64,000 nt of DNA from positions 57,002,578 to 57,066,577 of the forward strand of contig NC_064438.1 of assembly GCF_023343835.1 (NCBI RefSeq), in the 5' to 3' direction. The number at the start of each line of letters is the position of its first letter. Within the stretch, counting starts at the first letter, position 1. Source of the DNA: Lagopus muta (Eukaryota; Chordata; Aves; Galliformes; Phasianidae). Made by a program: the position numbers and the translations under genes. Of the stretch, positions 36,011 through 46,288 are shown piece by piece. The notes beneath the pieces are model-generated. The model worked only from the letters and a program-made list of their open reading frames with translations. It was not told the DNA's origin and made no database searches.

Positions 36011-36398
36011 ATCCTAGAATCACAGAATGGCCTGGGTTGGAAGGGACCTCAAGGATCACGAAGCTCCAACCCCCCTGTGCCATGCAGGGCCACCAACCTC
36101 CACATTTCACAGCAGCCCAGGCTGCCCAGGGCCCCATCCAACCTGGCCTTGAACACCTCCAGGGATGGACGGGGCATCACAGCCTCTCTGGGCAGCTGTT
36201 CCAGCACCTCACCACTCTCACAGCACACAACTTCCCCCTGACATCCAACCTCCATCTGCCCTCCCTCAACTCCAAACCATTTCCCCTTGTCCTGCTGCCA
36301 TCTCCCCTTTCCAAGAGCTGACTCCCCTCCTGTCTGCAGGCTCCCTTTAGGTACTGCAGGCTGCACTGAGGTCACCCCGCAGCCTTCTTTTCTCCAGG
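36011..36398 (-). mobile_element. CR1 LINE 3' region, antisense (group B)
   Basis: Starts ATCCTAGAATCACAGAATGG, has the group B block GATCACGAAGCTCC, CACATTTCACAGCAGCCC, 'GGATGGACGGGGCATCACAG' and runs to CAGCCTTCTTTTCTCC at the end of ORF2. It is nearly identical, in inverted orientation, to the 3' two-thirds of the copy at 49160-49777, suggesting a young subfamily. Confidence 0.96.
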
Positions 36399-37098
36399 AA
36401 GGTTTCATTCTTCATGCCTCTGCCTCTTCCTTATCACACACCCTTCTTCTCATGTCAGTGGAATTAGAGACCTGAACATACCTTAGCACTCAGATTATAT
36501 CTCTCCCATTACCAATAATTTCATCATTCATAAGCTACAATTTTCAAAGTAAGCGTATTTGTATAAATGTCTTACCTTTCCTGAACATGCTGTATATGAC
36601 TCCTTCTATTCTCTTATTTTGAGTATTGTAAGCAATAGTTTCTTACTATTTCTCATTTAATTGTGCTGATTTTATTACAGATAATGTTAGTATGGACATT
36701 GTGTGATGGGGAGAGAGGAATGGGCTACTCAAAGGAGACAAGGATTTCATATATTTTCACTGTTTATAAAATTGGACAGAAAAATCAATTTTAATGAGCA
36801 TTTTTAAAGCATAATTACACAGATACTAGAGAAGCCATCATCTTTACATTAACAAACATTTTGCAGTGAGTTTCTGTAATATTTTTGGTCCTAAGTCTGG
36901 AAGAGACCCTCCAGTGGGGTTGTTCATCACTAGAAAGAAAAGCACGTGAATCTGAACAGCTTGCACAGCAAAATTCCTTCTGTACCACGGATGGAGGGAG
37001 AGATTTGAACTAGACATCTCTAAAATGAGAGCTGTGAGACCGTATTTTGAGAAACTGCCTTCCAAACAGCTTTTCTCATTCGGGATTGAAGACTTATG
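36399..37098. other. AT-rich unique stretch, no gene seen
   Basis: About 700 nt between two antisense CR1 copies. No recognised features. Confidence 0.4.
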
Positions 37099-37421
37099 GA
37101 ATCCTAGAATTGGCCTGGGTTGCAAAGGAGCACAGTGCTCATCCAGCTCCAACCCCCTGCTGTGTGCAGGTCGCCAGCCAGCAGCCCAGGCTGCCCAGAG
37201 CCACATCCAGCCTGGCCTTGAATGCCTGCAGGGATGGGGCATCCACAGCCTCGTTGGGCAACCTGTTCCAGTGCATCACCACCCTCTGGCTGAAAAACTT
37301 CCTAATATCCAACCTAAACTTCCCATGTCTCACTTTAAAACCATTCCCCCTTGTCCTATTACTATACACCCTCATAATCAGCCTTCCCCCCTCCTGCTTA
37401 AATGCTCCCTTCAAGTATTAG
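37099..37421 (-). mobile_element. CR1 LINE 3' region, antisense (group A)
   Basis: GAATCCTAGAATTGGCC, GGAGCACAGTGCTC, 'GGTCGCCAGCCAGCAGCCC', GGCATCCACAGCCTCGTTGGG and CTAATATCCAACCTAAAC, ending near 'CTCCCTTCAAGTATTAGAA'. It lies 221 nt upstream of the tRNA-His gene and in the opposite orientation. Confidence 0.95.
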
Positions 37422-37603
37422 AACGAAAGTTATGAAAGCTGCTGTGCTGGGAAACTCGAGCAAAGGTTGCAAAGTGGGATTTAACTTGGATCCATCTGTG
37501 CCTGCTGCTGAATCTCAGCTCCCAGGAGGAACAGAACACAAGACATGCAGCTGGGCACTCCGACAAGGTAATGCCAGGACAGCAGCAGTTTCAAATCCTG
37601 GTG

Positions 37604-37610
37604 TATATAA
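37604..37610 (+). promoter_or_regulatory. TATATAA box upstream of tRNA-His
   Basis: TATATAA sits 33 nt before the first mature tRNA base. Vertebrate tRNA genes rely mainly on internal A and B boxes, but an upstream TATA at about -30 can raise or position RNA polymerase III transcription. It could also be a chance match in AT-containing DNA. Confidence 0.4.
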
Positions 37611-37642
37611 CCGTGCTCAGCAGTGGCACCAAGCACAGCACA

Positions 37643-37714
37643 GCCGTGATCGTATAGTGGTCAGTACTCTGCGTTGTGGCCGCAGCAACCTCGGTTCGAA
37701 TCCGAGTCACGGCA
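37643..37714 (+). tRNA. tRNA-His (anticodon GTG)
   Basis: A complete 72-nt cloverleaf that decodes histidine codons. Acceptor stem GCCGTGA (37643-37649) pairs perfectly with TCACGGC (37707-37713), discriminator A at 37714. Anticodon stem CTGCG/CGCAG (37669-37673 with 37681-37685) encloses TTGTGGC, anticodon GTG at 37676-37678. T stem CTCGG/CCGAG (37690-37694 with 37702-37706) encloses TTCGAAT. The B box GGTTCGAATCC (37693-37703) is perfect, and an A-box-like TCGTATAGTGG lies at 37650-37660. There is no intron. From memory it differs from the common vertebrate tRNA-His by one D-loop base (C at 37662). The extra 5' G of histidine tRNAs is added after transcription, and the genomic base before the gene is A as expected. 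A T4 terminator follows. It is probably functional: nothing in the stems is broken. Confidence 0.95.
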
Positions 37715-37742
37715 GGAACACTCCCCCTAAACGTGGCTTGAA

Positions 37743-37746
37743 TTTT
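37743..37746 (+). terminator. Pol III T4 terminator of tRNA-His
   Basis: TTTT, the first run of four T after the tRNA, 29 nt past its 3' end. This spacing is within the usual range for tRNA gene termination. Confidence 0.7.
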
Positions 37747-40162
37747 GGGTGGCGGGTCCCTTCTGATTTAACTCTGTCACACTCTGGCATGTGTTGTTTC
37801 GCAGCTGCTGAAGGGAGGAGATTATTACAGGAGCCCTCAAACCGAGCAGAGGGAGCAAAAAAGTTGTGAGAAAAGTTTGCGCTCCAAAGTAAACGATTTG
37901 AGAAAGGACTTACAACAGCTCAGCCAACACACACAAATATCTCCAAGTACAGTCTTGGAAGTGGGGTGCAACAGAGTTGTTACACTGTCAGAGAATCACT
38001 GCGCAGCTCTAATCCAGCATCTGTTATCTCTAAAAACACACCGCAATGAATTCCCTGCGCTCCAGAGGCAGCCATGATTTGAAAAATGCTGCTATTAATT
38101 GATTCCCCAAATTAACTGTTAATCCAAGAGTCCTGATTATGATTAGTGTGCTAATCAATTTATTTGATAGAAAGCTTTTTAAATTTTCCAAATTACAGTT
38201 CAGCTCTTCTCTCTCTCTTTTTAGCTTGTTTCATCTAATTAACTGTTTTTCCTAGCAGTGAAAAGCAAGATCTTCCTTTCTTAATTGCCTCTTGACCCTT
38301 TCTCCCTCTCCAATGCAGTTGCCTTTAGAGGTTCTTCATCATGAGAAAATTAAAATGCTATCAACGAATTAAAAATATTGTTTGGCTCAGAGGAAACTTC
38401 CCAGCACGTCTATGAATGCTTTGGAGTTATATTTACACAGCTTTGCTGGGGAAAGTCTGACTCCCAAGCAGACTGGATTGCCCTTCAGTTAATGCATGCA
38501 GATGAACAACCTCCCTGGCGACTTTGCAGGATCTGTTTTGGTAATTGCTGATTGCAACACCAGGCATGGAATGTCTGCAGTGCACAAGAGAGCTGTGCAG
38601 GGAACAGGGACACATGGATGTCTCCTGATAGCCCAGAGGTTGGTGGGATGGCCCTGAACTTCAGGGTGCACTCTGACCTCAGGGTGGATCTAACCATGCT
38701 GATGTGCATGGTGTGTGTGGGGGGTTTCCACATGCCTTGGGAAAGCACTTGGAAAGTTACTGTGCTTCTTGGAGAGGGAAAACAAAGCCCAAAACTTGGC
38801 TGTCACAGCCTCGTCTGATGGCTGATGGCTGTTCTCATCTCCAACCTCCCCCAAATCAGTGGGTTTGCAGAGGCTTTCTGAGTTGCTCCTCGTGATCAGA
38901 CTCCACGGATGAGACTTCCGAAGCAGCCCATTCTGAAAAGTAAAGAAATAGCTCTTGTTAGTGACAACAGCAGCATCCTCTCCTCATATATATAAAGGTC
39001 AGCTCTAAATCAGAAACTTAGTTTAAAGAGCAAATCACTTCCTGGGCTGCTAGTGCTTGGGAAGAGAGGACAGGACTGGATAACTCCCTTCCCCTCTCCT
39101 TGCCAGCCCCTGCTCCCAGCATCAACAATCTCCATCTCTTAGCACCATGGCTTCACCCACCATCTTGTCATGCATTTTGTACCACCTGTGTGCATAGCAC
39201 TATGCCTAGAGAATGCATGCTGTCTTCTCAAACGTCCTTCCTCATTTCTTCACTGAATATTTTTTTCTCACAGCAGAACCCAGAATAGCTATTGCTCAGC
39301 ATGTTCTCACAGAGGGATCCTTTCTTGTCTGTGAGTGCTGTTTGCTGCTGAAATATCTCACTGCTTCCATGCAGTGTAACTTTGTGATTCTCCTTTCCCT
39401 CCATCCTTCTCTGAAAGCTGGAGATTTCCATTCCAGTTCCCCCAGACACTGAAATCTTCAGGAACTCTTCCAGCTTTGCTCAGCACAAGAGCCCTTACTC
39501 AGAATCCCCTCTTTGACACCTGCAGGTTGTGCTCCCCCACAGCTGGTGGAACTGTTTTGCCTGGAGCAGCTAACCAACAGGCTGCAATGTTTGGTGTCAG
39601 CCTGCAACCGCTCTGTGATCAACTGCAGCTGAATGCAAGCTGAATCATCCCACAGCTGTACAAACCATGCACTGCAACAAAGTGCCAAAGGGATTTCTTC
39701 CTGAAGCACACAAGCCAATGAACCGTGATGTGCAGGTGAGTAAGCTGCAGGCCACTCCATGTTAATGCCTGCTGATCTGATCCAGATTTGATAGCCCAGG
39801 AAGAAAAAGAAGTTTTACAAAAGATCTTTCCAGCACAGATTTGCAAGGAAGGAGCTTGGGGAAGTGATTGCCATTGAGACACAGTTATCGGATAGACCTC
39901 ATATCTGTAGCATCTTCCTGTGTCTTAGGTTTCAACTTGAGGCAGTATTTCTGCTGGTGGTGGCCAGGATGACTCCTCTGAGGCATTTCTTCCTCACCCC
40001 ACAGGGTCTTCCTCTATGAGCCTCCAGGTTGCTGCAGTCCCCATTTTCATTACCACTTTCTGGACAGTTGCCTTCATCCTAGGACTTTCCTCTCTTTGCT
40101 TCTTTCTCAGAGCAGCTGACTTCTCCTGGAGAAAAATAACAACAGGAAGATCAACATTCACC

Positions 40163-40180
40163 TTGTTTTGTTTTGTTTTT
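40163..40180. repeat. (TTTTG)n short microsatellite
   Basis: TTGTTTTGTTTTGTTTTT, about three and a half units. Confidence 0.85.
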
Positions 40181-41640
40181 CCATTCAGCCACTGGTATTC
40201 AAATTCTCCCTATCTCATCTGTTTTTCCCTATCCTCCTTCTTCCTATTGCTTCATCACTTTCCCATACCCTCCTAGACATCTCCAGTGTCTCTCCTGGGT
40301 CTTCCCTCAGCCATACAAACAACATTTCCTTTCTCCTGTCTTAAAGCAAAGTGAGAACACACCTCTCTCTCTGCTTGGTTTTGCAGCTACTTTTATGTCT
40401 CCTGTTTTTTCACTGCTTACTTTCTCCTTCGGTACTTTGCCTGCTTGGACTATCATTTCTTCAGGACATATGCTGGCTTTAACTGATATTTGCATAGATC
40501 CAAGTACAGCATCATTGATAGCTTTCCTGAGGCAAAGAAGGCTAATACTAATAGCATGGGAAAAGCTCAAACAGTGACTGATGAACTTCTGCTTTTGCCA
40601 GCTAAACTTTGGGAGTCATTACTTTCAGCATGATAAGTTTTAAAAAAAAGATCTGGAAGAAGATTTATACATTGGTTACATTAATTTTTAGATCACGACT
40701 GACCAATTTGTCATTTAAGAGTAGTCTGTATATACAACTGTGTTTCAAAATCTGATAATCACAATTTTAAATTCCTCCTAGCAACTGGGAATGCCCTCTT
40801 TCCACTCGCCTACTCATTTTCACCCCACCTTTGTTTCAGCTTCTGGTTGCTGCAGCAAAGTACTCATCTTAGCTAATGCTCAGGCAAGGTATTGGGTTTC
40901 CCATTAACATGAGGATTGAAAAGTCACTCATTGATTTACCTTCATTACACAGATAATGAGAGGTATTTTTCATTCAGAGATGTGTAATGAAAAATGGCTT
41001 TCTCATTCATTAAGTTGTCAAATTGTAATGGGTCTCTATTTACAGGAATCTCACATACAAGTGCCAGAAGCTGCCTGGTGTATGTGCAGGTATACAATGC
41101 TGTGGATGCTGAAACAGCAAACAGCTCTTTGTGAGCTTGTTTGGATCCTGGAGGAACAGCACATTAAGGAAAAGTCTTGCCAAGGCCAATCTATTCTGTC
41201 TCATCCTTCTCAGAAGGATGTGGGCCCTATGAGTCTATATCTAACATGCCAAAATCATGCTCAGTGTGCTCTTGAAATAAGCTGTCAGAAAGACTGAAAT
41301 GAGATAATCCTATTGTATTCAGGCCTGGTATGGTCTGCAGAAGTGCCAAGAGTTCATTTGTCATGCTGTTGCCCTCAGGCTCCAAGTAGCCAAAATACTA
41401 GGAGATCAAAAAATTATTTATCAACAACAGAAGGTCCAAACACATCCATGCCATGCATTCCATTGGATGAAGGGACTGTGGGTTGAGAAGCTGACCCTTG
41501 GGGATGGTTACCTTTGGTGATGTTGATCAAAGGTATTTGATCTCACCACCTAGATTGAAACAGAATGGCAGATAGGGAATCAGGTGCAGGTTGGCTCTAC
41601 CACTATTTATTTCATGGAAAAAAAATCCCATGTATCACCA

Positions 41641-41669
41641 CAAAAAACAAACAAACAAACAAACAAAAC
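41641..41669. repeat. (AAAC)n microsatellite
   Basis: CAAAAAACAAACAAACAAAC and further units, about six AAAC repeats. Confidence 0.9.
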
Positions 41670-43282
41670 CAGCATAAACTACTTTCTTCTGTTTTCCTCT
41701 TGACAAAGAGCTGCTCATCCAACATAATCACAGCCTACCATGAGGTCTGGTCTCAGTTCAACCAGCATTCCTTGGAAGAAGTGCTCAGAGTAATGGTTGT
41801 AATCTTTCGGGCATTTTGAAACTGTAAGCCCAAGATCAGCTGCTGTGCTACCTGGAGCAGAAAGTAATTTGATTTTCCATTTCTGGCCTTTGCAGCAAGT
41901 TGACTAAAGAACTCTTTTCTGGGAGAAAATCTGTGAGCATACATACAGGCCCAGACTTTTATGAAGATCAGCAGAATTTCTGCTGAAATCACTCGACTTA
42001 GACCAGGGCAGAGTAGGTGTTAATGAGAATGAAATCCAGCAAAGCCTGGAAGCAATGCAAATCCTACGTCCTTCCGAAGCACAGTAATTGATTCAGAGCC
42101 CTTAAAAGTTGTGTTTTTTTGGAGAAAGTTACAACTTTTTTTTCTTTTTGTTCCTCCTTTTCCTGCAGGTCAGTCTGTCTCTAAAGGGAAGTGACCAACT
42201 ATTCCAGTCCCTCCATGCCAGATCCGGATGCCCTCAGTCCTGGCCATCCCTTCGTTTCCTCTCTCCTCAGCTCTGCCATGACAGCAAATGTCCTTCCAGC
42301 AGGAACCATTCAAGGATCTGTTATATCTTTCCAGATAAATTAGGGACATTGCTGTTAGAAAAATACCATTCTTTCCAGGGAAATACAACTCCCCAGATAA
42401 AGCCCACCCACTTCCAAAGAAATCTCTTCTGCTTTTACTCTGACCATGTCCTCATTGAAGCTCCTCTCAGCACAATTTCTGAACACACAGGTTGTCTTTG
42501 GTAACCATTTGCTTCTGCCTATTTTGCATGCTGTCCTTTGCACTGAATTTAATCACTTCTTACTCTGGTTTCTTTCTTCCTCACCTTTCCAGGCCTGTGC
42601 ATTGCCAGCAGCTCCTTTTCCCTCCTCAATTAACCTTATGTTATTTCTTTCCATAGGAAAAAATACCTTATACTGCAAAACAGCCATCCCATCTTACAGT
42701 TTGCTTTTCTAATAATTACTTTATTAAAACTTTTTTCTCTTGTTTTTATTGGGTGACCAAAAACACCCACCAAAGAAACAGGAAAAAAAAAACCCACTCT
42801 GGCATTATTAATTAAGCATGGCCTTAAAGAAACCCTATAAAACTCTAATAATATTTTTATGTACAGAATTAAATCCTTATTGATTTTTCACGTAGGTTAA
42901 ATCAGTAAGCAAAAGTAAGTTGCATAGTTTTTAATAGGAACTTCATTTTCTTGCTGTAGTTGTAGTCCAGGAACATAAAAACATTTAAAAAAATGCAAAA
43001 TGGCAAAATCCATCAGACTGAGGCAAAGTGAAGGAAGAAAAAGAAACACATAAGGAAGCTGCCTGGAAATGTACATAAAAGCCTAAATTATTATTTGCTG
43101 GCACAAGCAATTAGAAGCAAGAATAAGAGAAGTCATTGCTTTCTTATTTTGATTTTAATATGTTAGGATACACTTACATGTAATAACATAAATAAGTGAA
43201 TAAGCCAAAAAGGAGCTTGCTGAGAAATTAATTAAAGTGTCTTGTAATCCTGGGGGATGATTCCAGAGTATACTTTTAGGAT

Positions 43283-43470
43283 CTCAGAGAGGCTGTGATG
43301 CCCTGTCCATCCCTGGAGGTGTTCAAGGCCAGGTTGGATGGGGCCCTGGGCAGCCTGGGCTGCTATGAAATGTGGAGGTTGGTGGCCCTGCATGTGGTGT
43401 GAGGTTGGAGCTTCGTGATCCTTGAGGTTCCTTCCAACCCGGGCCGTTCTGTGATTCCAGGATTCTATAA
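43283..43470 (+). mobile_element. CR1 LINE 3' end, sense (group B)
   Basis: Begins CTCAGAGAGGCTGTGATGCCC, continues 'GGATGGGGCCCTGGGCAGCC', 'TATGAAATGTGGAGGTTGG' and GGAGCTTCGTGATCC, ending TGTGATTCCAGGATTCTATAAT. A clean 5'-truncated group B copy of about 190 nt. Confidence 0.95.
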
Positions 43471-44089
43471 TCACTGGTATCTGATTTTTCAAGCCATCTG
43501 GCTCTTTATGTAGCACAGTGTTTTTACTTCCATCAATTCTAGGACAGAAACATAAGGAAAGCAGTGGCAGGGTGAAATTTATTAGAAAGTTTCATTGAGG
43601 GAATCACACCAAGTAATATCAGCTGAGCATTTGGGGCTCGAATCTTTATTCCTTCATGCCATGTATAAATATGCATACACGAGGACAGAGGTGATGTATA
43701 ATGCCGTGTCTCTGCATTTATGAAAAGACCTGGATGTTAACTTCACGGAGTGATGACAATTCACACCAGCTGTGAATCAGCTTGTGGTAATATATGACAG
43801 TAATAAACACGTGAAATATGCTATGGCTTTTCCCTAGAGTAAGCATTTAGGGCATGGCAGCATCCAACAGTGTAAATCCATGGAGCTGTACTGACAGCAG
43901 GGAAGCTAGGCTATTCAGAAATGTTATTAGCTGCGGCTTGTTCTAGCTTTTAAACAAGGTTTCCAAGTCTGTGAGGTGGGACCTGTCTGGGCTCTTCGAG
44001 ATGGGAATATCGCATCAAAAAAACATGAGCTTTCTTAGTATGTTCTGTCATGGCTGCTCCCCACATTATCCTGTAACCTACAGGTTGGA
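43471..44089. other. Unique stretch, no gene seen
   Basis: About 620 nt between two sense CR1 copies, with no recognised features. Confidence 0.4.
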
Positions 44090-44304
44090 TCTTAGGAAAA
44101 ACTTCTCGTAAAGAGCAGTGATGCAATGACACAGCTGTCCAGGCAGTGGTGGGGTCACCGTCCCTGGAGGTGTTGCAGAGCCATGGAGATGTGGCACTGA
44201 GGGATGTGGGCAGTGGGCATGGTGGGATGGGCTGGGGTTGGGCTTGGGGGTCTTGGAGGTTTTTTCCAACCTGAATGATGCTGTGGTTTTATTCTATGAT
44301 TCTA
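44090..44304 (+). mobile_element. CR1 LINE 3' end, sense (diverged group C)
   Basis: ACAGGTTGGATCTTAGGAAAAAC, 'GGTGGGGTCACCGTCCCTGG', 'CATGGTGGGATGGGCTGGGG' and TCTTGGAGGTTTTTTCC, ending TATTCTATGATTCTACC. Closest here to 17389-17766. Confidence 0.92.
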
Positions 44305-44368
44305 CCTACCTATTTATATACATGCACACACACATGTACATAAATAAATATACACACACCTACTTATA
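44303..44368. repeat. Mixed CA/TA low-complexity tract
   Basis: CTACCTACC, TATACATGCACACACACATG, ATAAATAAATATACACACACC. It follows directly on the CR1 3' end, a common place for simple repeats to grow. Confidence 0.8.
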
Positions 44369-45654
44369 GATGTATGCATTTGTATCTTAACATCCACCCC
44401 AGCTGATGGAGCTGTAGCTGGTGGTGGGAGTGCAGATGAGCTCTCATTTGACTTCATCTGCTGAGAGCTTCCTGCATGGCACATCAGACTGGGGCTGCTG
44501 TTTGTGCAGCTGTAGGAACATTATGGCCTTCTTTGTGGCTGTAGGTGAATGCGAAGGGCCGCGTTTCTCTTTTAATTCCTATAGGCTGTTATAAAACACA
44601 TGCAAGGGAAAGGGTTTACTGTGCAAGCTGATGAGTGATTAGTTATACATGGATGTTTTTATACTTCTGAAGAGATGTTAGAGAGTGGCTGCAACTGCAT
44701 TTTGATTCGATAATTGGGTTTGAAGGACTCTCAAATCTATGGAAATGCTTTTCAGTTTTAAAAAGGTGGTGTGAAGGCCCTTTACATTTGATTTTGACAT
44801 CTGCTGGGATCGTTGCAGTAAGAGATCAGATAATGAACTGGGGAAGTTCTTGGGAAGTTTGATAGTGCTTTTTACCAAGGAAATGATACCCACCCAACCA
44901 AGTGACTGTGCATACTGGGCATTTATCCCATGTTACTACTGATGATAACAATTATAAAGAAATTATAATGTCTTCTGTCTTTTTTTTTTTTCCAAATGCA
45001 GCAGCAAAACTTTGGTTTGTTGGGAGAATTAAAGCAGTAAGTCACATTGCATGGCTGAAATTCCTCAATCTGATAAGAAGATACTGATAAGATTCAGTTC
45101 TGTTGCAAGAAGGTGCCTGCAATCACTGAGAGACAGTTACCAAAAGAGCCACCAAGGTACCATAAACCCAAAGGCAGGTGGAAAAATGTGATTTGGCATC
45201 AAGTCTTGCAGGATCCGTGCCGGACCTTCAGCTGATTAAACTTACAAACTTCATCAGCATCCCCAGCAACGAGAATGCCTGATACACTTCAAATCAAGAT
45301 GTTTGTGAAGTACCTAGTGAGGATTCCCTGCGGGTCTAAAGGCTTTACCTTGGAAAAGGAGGAAAAGATCCTTAAGGTCATCTCAGAGACCCAAGCCTTG
45401 GGGGCAAGCTAATATTCTGTCCAGGGGACTTCACCTGAGGGATGAAGACCTCCCTCTCCCACTGGCAGCCTCAAGGAGCAAAGGCAGTTCTGGTACTATG
45501 AGTACTGCTCTGGATAGATCAGCTGGATGGCTCATTTAGAGCTGAAATTCATGTAAGAACTGCTGTTATTCTTAGAATCAAACATGTTGAAGAAAATCCC
45601 ATCCAAGGTTGTGTGTTGACTGCTTACATCGTTGGAGAAAGGGGTATAATTTCT
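44369..45654. other. Unique stretch, no gene seen
   Basis: About 1.3 kb. A T run at about 44980-44992. No other feature recognised. Confidence 0.4.
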
Positions 45655-45898
45655 CACTTCTTCAGCTAGACAGGATATTTCTAGACATTAGAAAAGCAGT
45701 CTAGTGGCTGGATGGAAATCATTCCTGAAGAGTTGCCTGGGGAGGTGGCAGAATTTCTACCACTGATTGCCAGGAAAAATACCCACCGTGCATGTGTCAG
45801 GAAGGATATAGGTGGAGTCAATACTCCTGCAGGTGAGAGGGACAGCAATGGACCAGACAACCTTCTGATCTTCCTTCTACATGCATTTTCTGGCGTGC
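45655..45898 (+). mobile_element. Old, diverged CR1-like LINE 3' region, sense
   Basis: GTTGCCTGGGGAGGTGGCAGAAT, then CACTGATTGCCAGGAAAAAT, GGAAGGATATAGGTGGAGTC, CTCCTGCAGGTGAGAGGG and 'TGGACCAGACAACCTTCTGA' TCTTCCTTCTACATGC follow the order of the ancient amniote CR1 3' region (Q-G-x-G-L-D-x-T-D-D-L type tail), unlike the young bird groups elsewhere. Lacks the tandem ATTCTATG end. The 64-codon frame inside is fortuitous. Confidence 0.6.
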
Positions 45899-46265
45899 TG
45901 TGTTGAGATTCCCTTCCACAACTGCAAAATGAATAATAAAGAACAATACGGGTTTAGCCTGATGTCCTGTGTGCTACTCCATTCTCAGGCAATACCTTTA
46001 AAAGCTATTTTATGTATGATAAAAGTGTAGTATTTTATATAATGAGCAAGCAGAGCATCTTCCTTTCCACTGCACATACTCTTACCAGCCATAAATCATC
46101 TGAAGTGTGCATTGTTCTGTATTAACCGTAGTCTAGATGGATGTCTGGTCTGCCATCTTCCCAAGTCCTTCTACTAAAACGATCCAAAACAGCAGATTGC
46201 ATTGTGCAAATTATAACAATTATGGTGCAGCCCTGGATCGGAATTTATATCAGCAGAAGCATTCT

Positions 46266-46288
46266 GTTGTTTGTTTGTTTGCTTGCTT
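46266..46288. repeat. (TTTG)n short microsatellite
   Basis: GTTGTTTGTTTGTTTGCTTG, about four units with one C variant. Confidence 0.8.

Larger units (their letters stand above)
37747..43282. other. Long unique stretch, candidate conserved element, pyrimidine-rich parts
   Basis: About 5.5 kb with no CR1. 38070-38400 is dense in TTAATTGATT, ATTAACTGTTAAT, GATTAG and CTAATCAATT motifs typical of homeodomain-bound conserved elements. 40010-40480 and 42110-42720 are strongly T/C-biased on the top strand, giving long hydrophobic forward frames that I regard as composition artefacts. Short microsatellites at 40163-40180 and 41641-41669 are listed separately. Confidence 0.4.

Noticed and set aside
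40016..40577. Hydrophobic forward frames
   Set aside because: The segment is strongly pyrimidine-rich, so Phe, Leu and Ser runs follow from composition.
43860..43920. Possible old amniote repeat (AAATCCATGGAGCTGTACTG)
   Set aside because: Only about 20 nt resembles a motif common in old CR1-type sequence; not enough to call.
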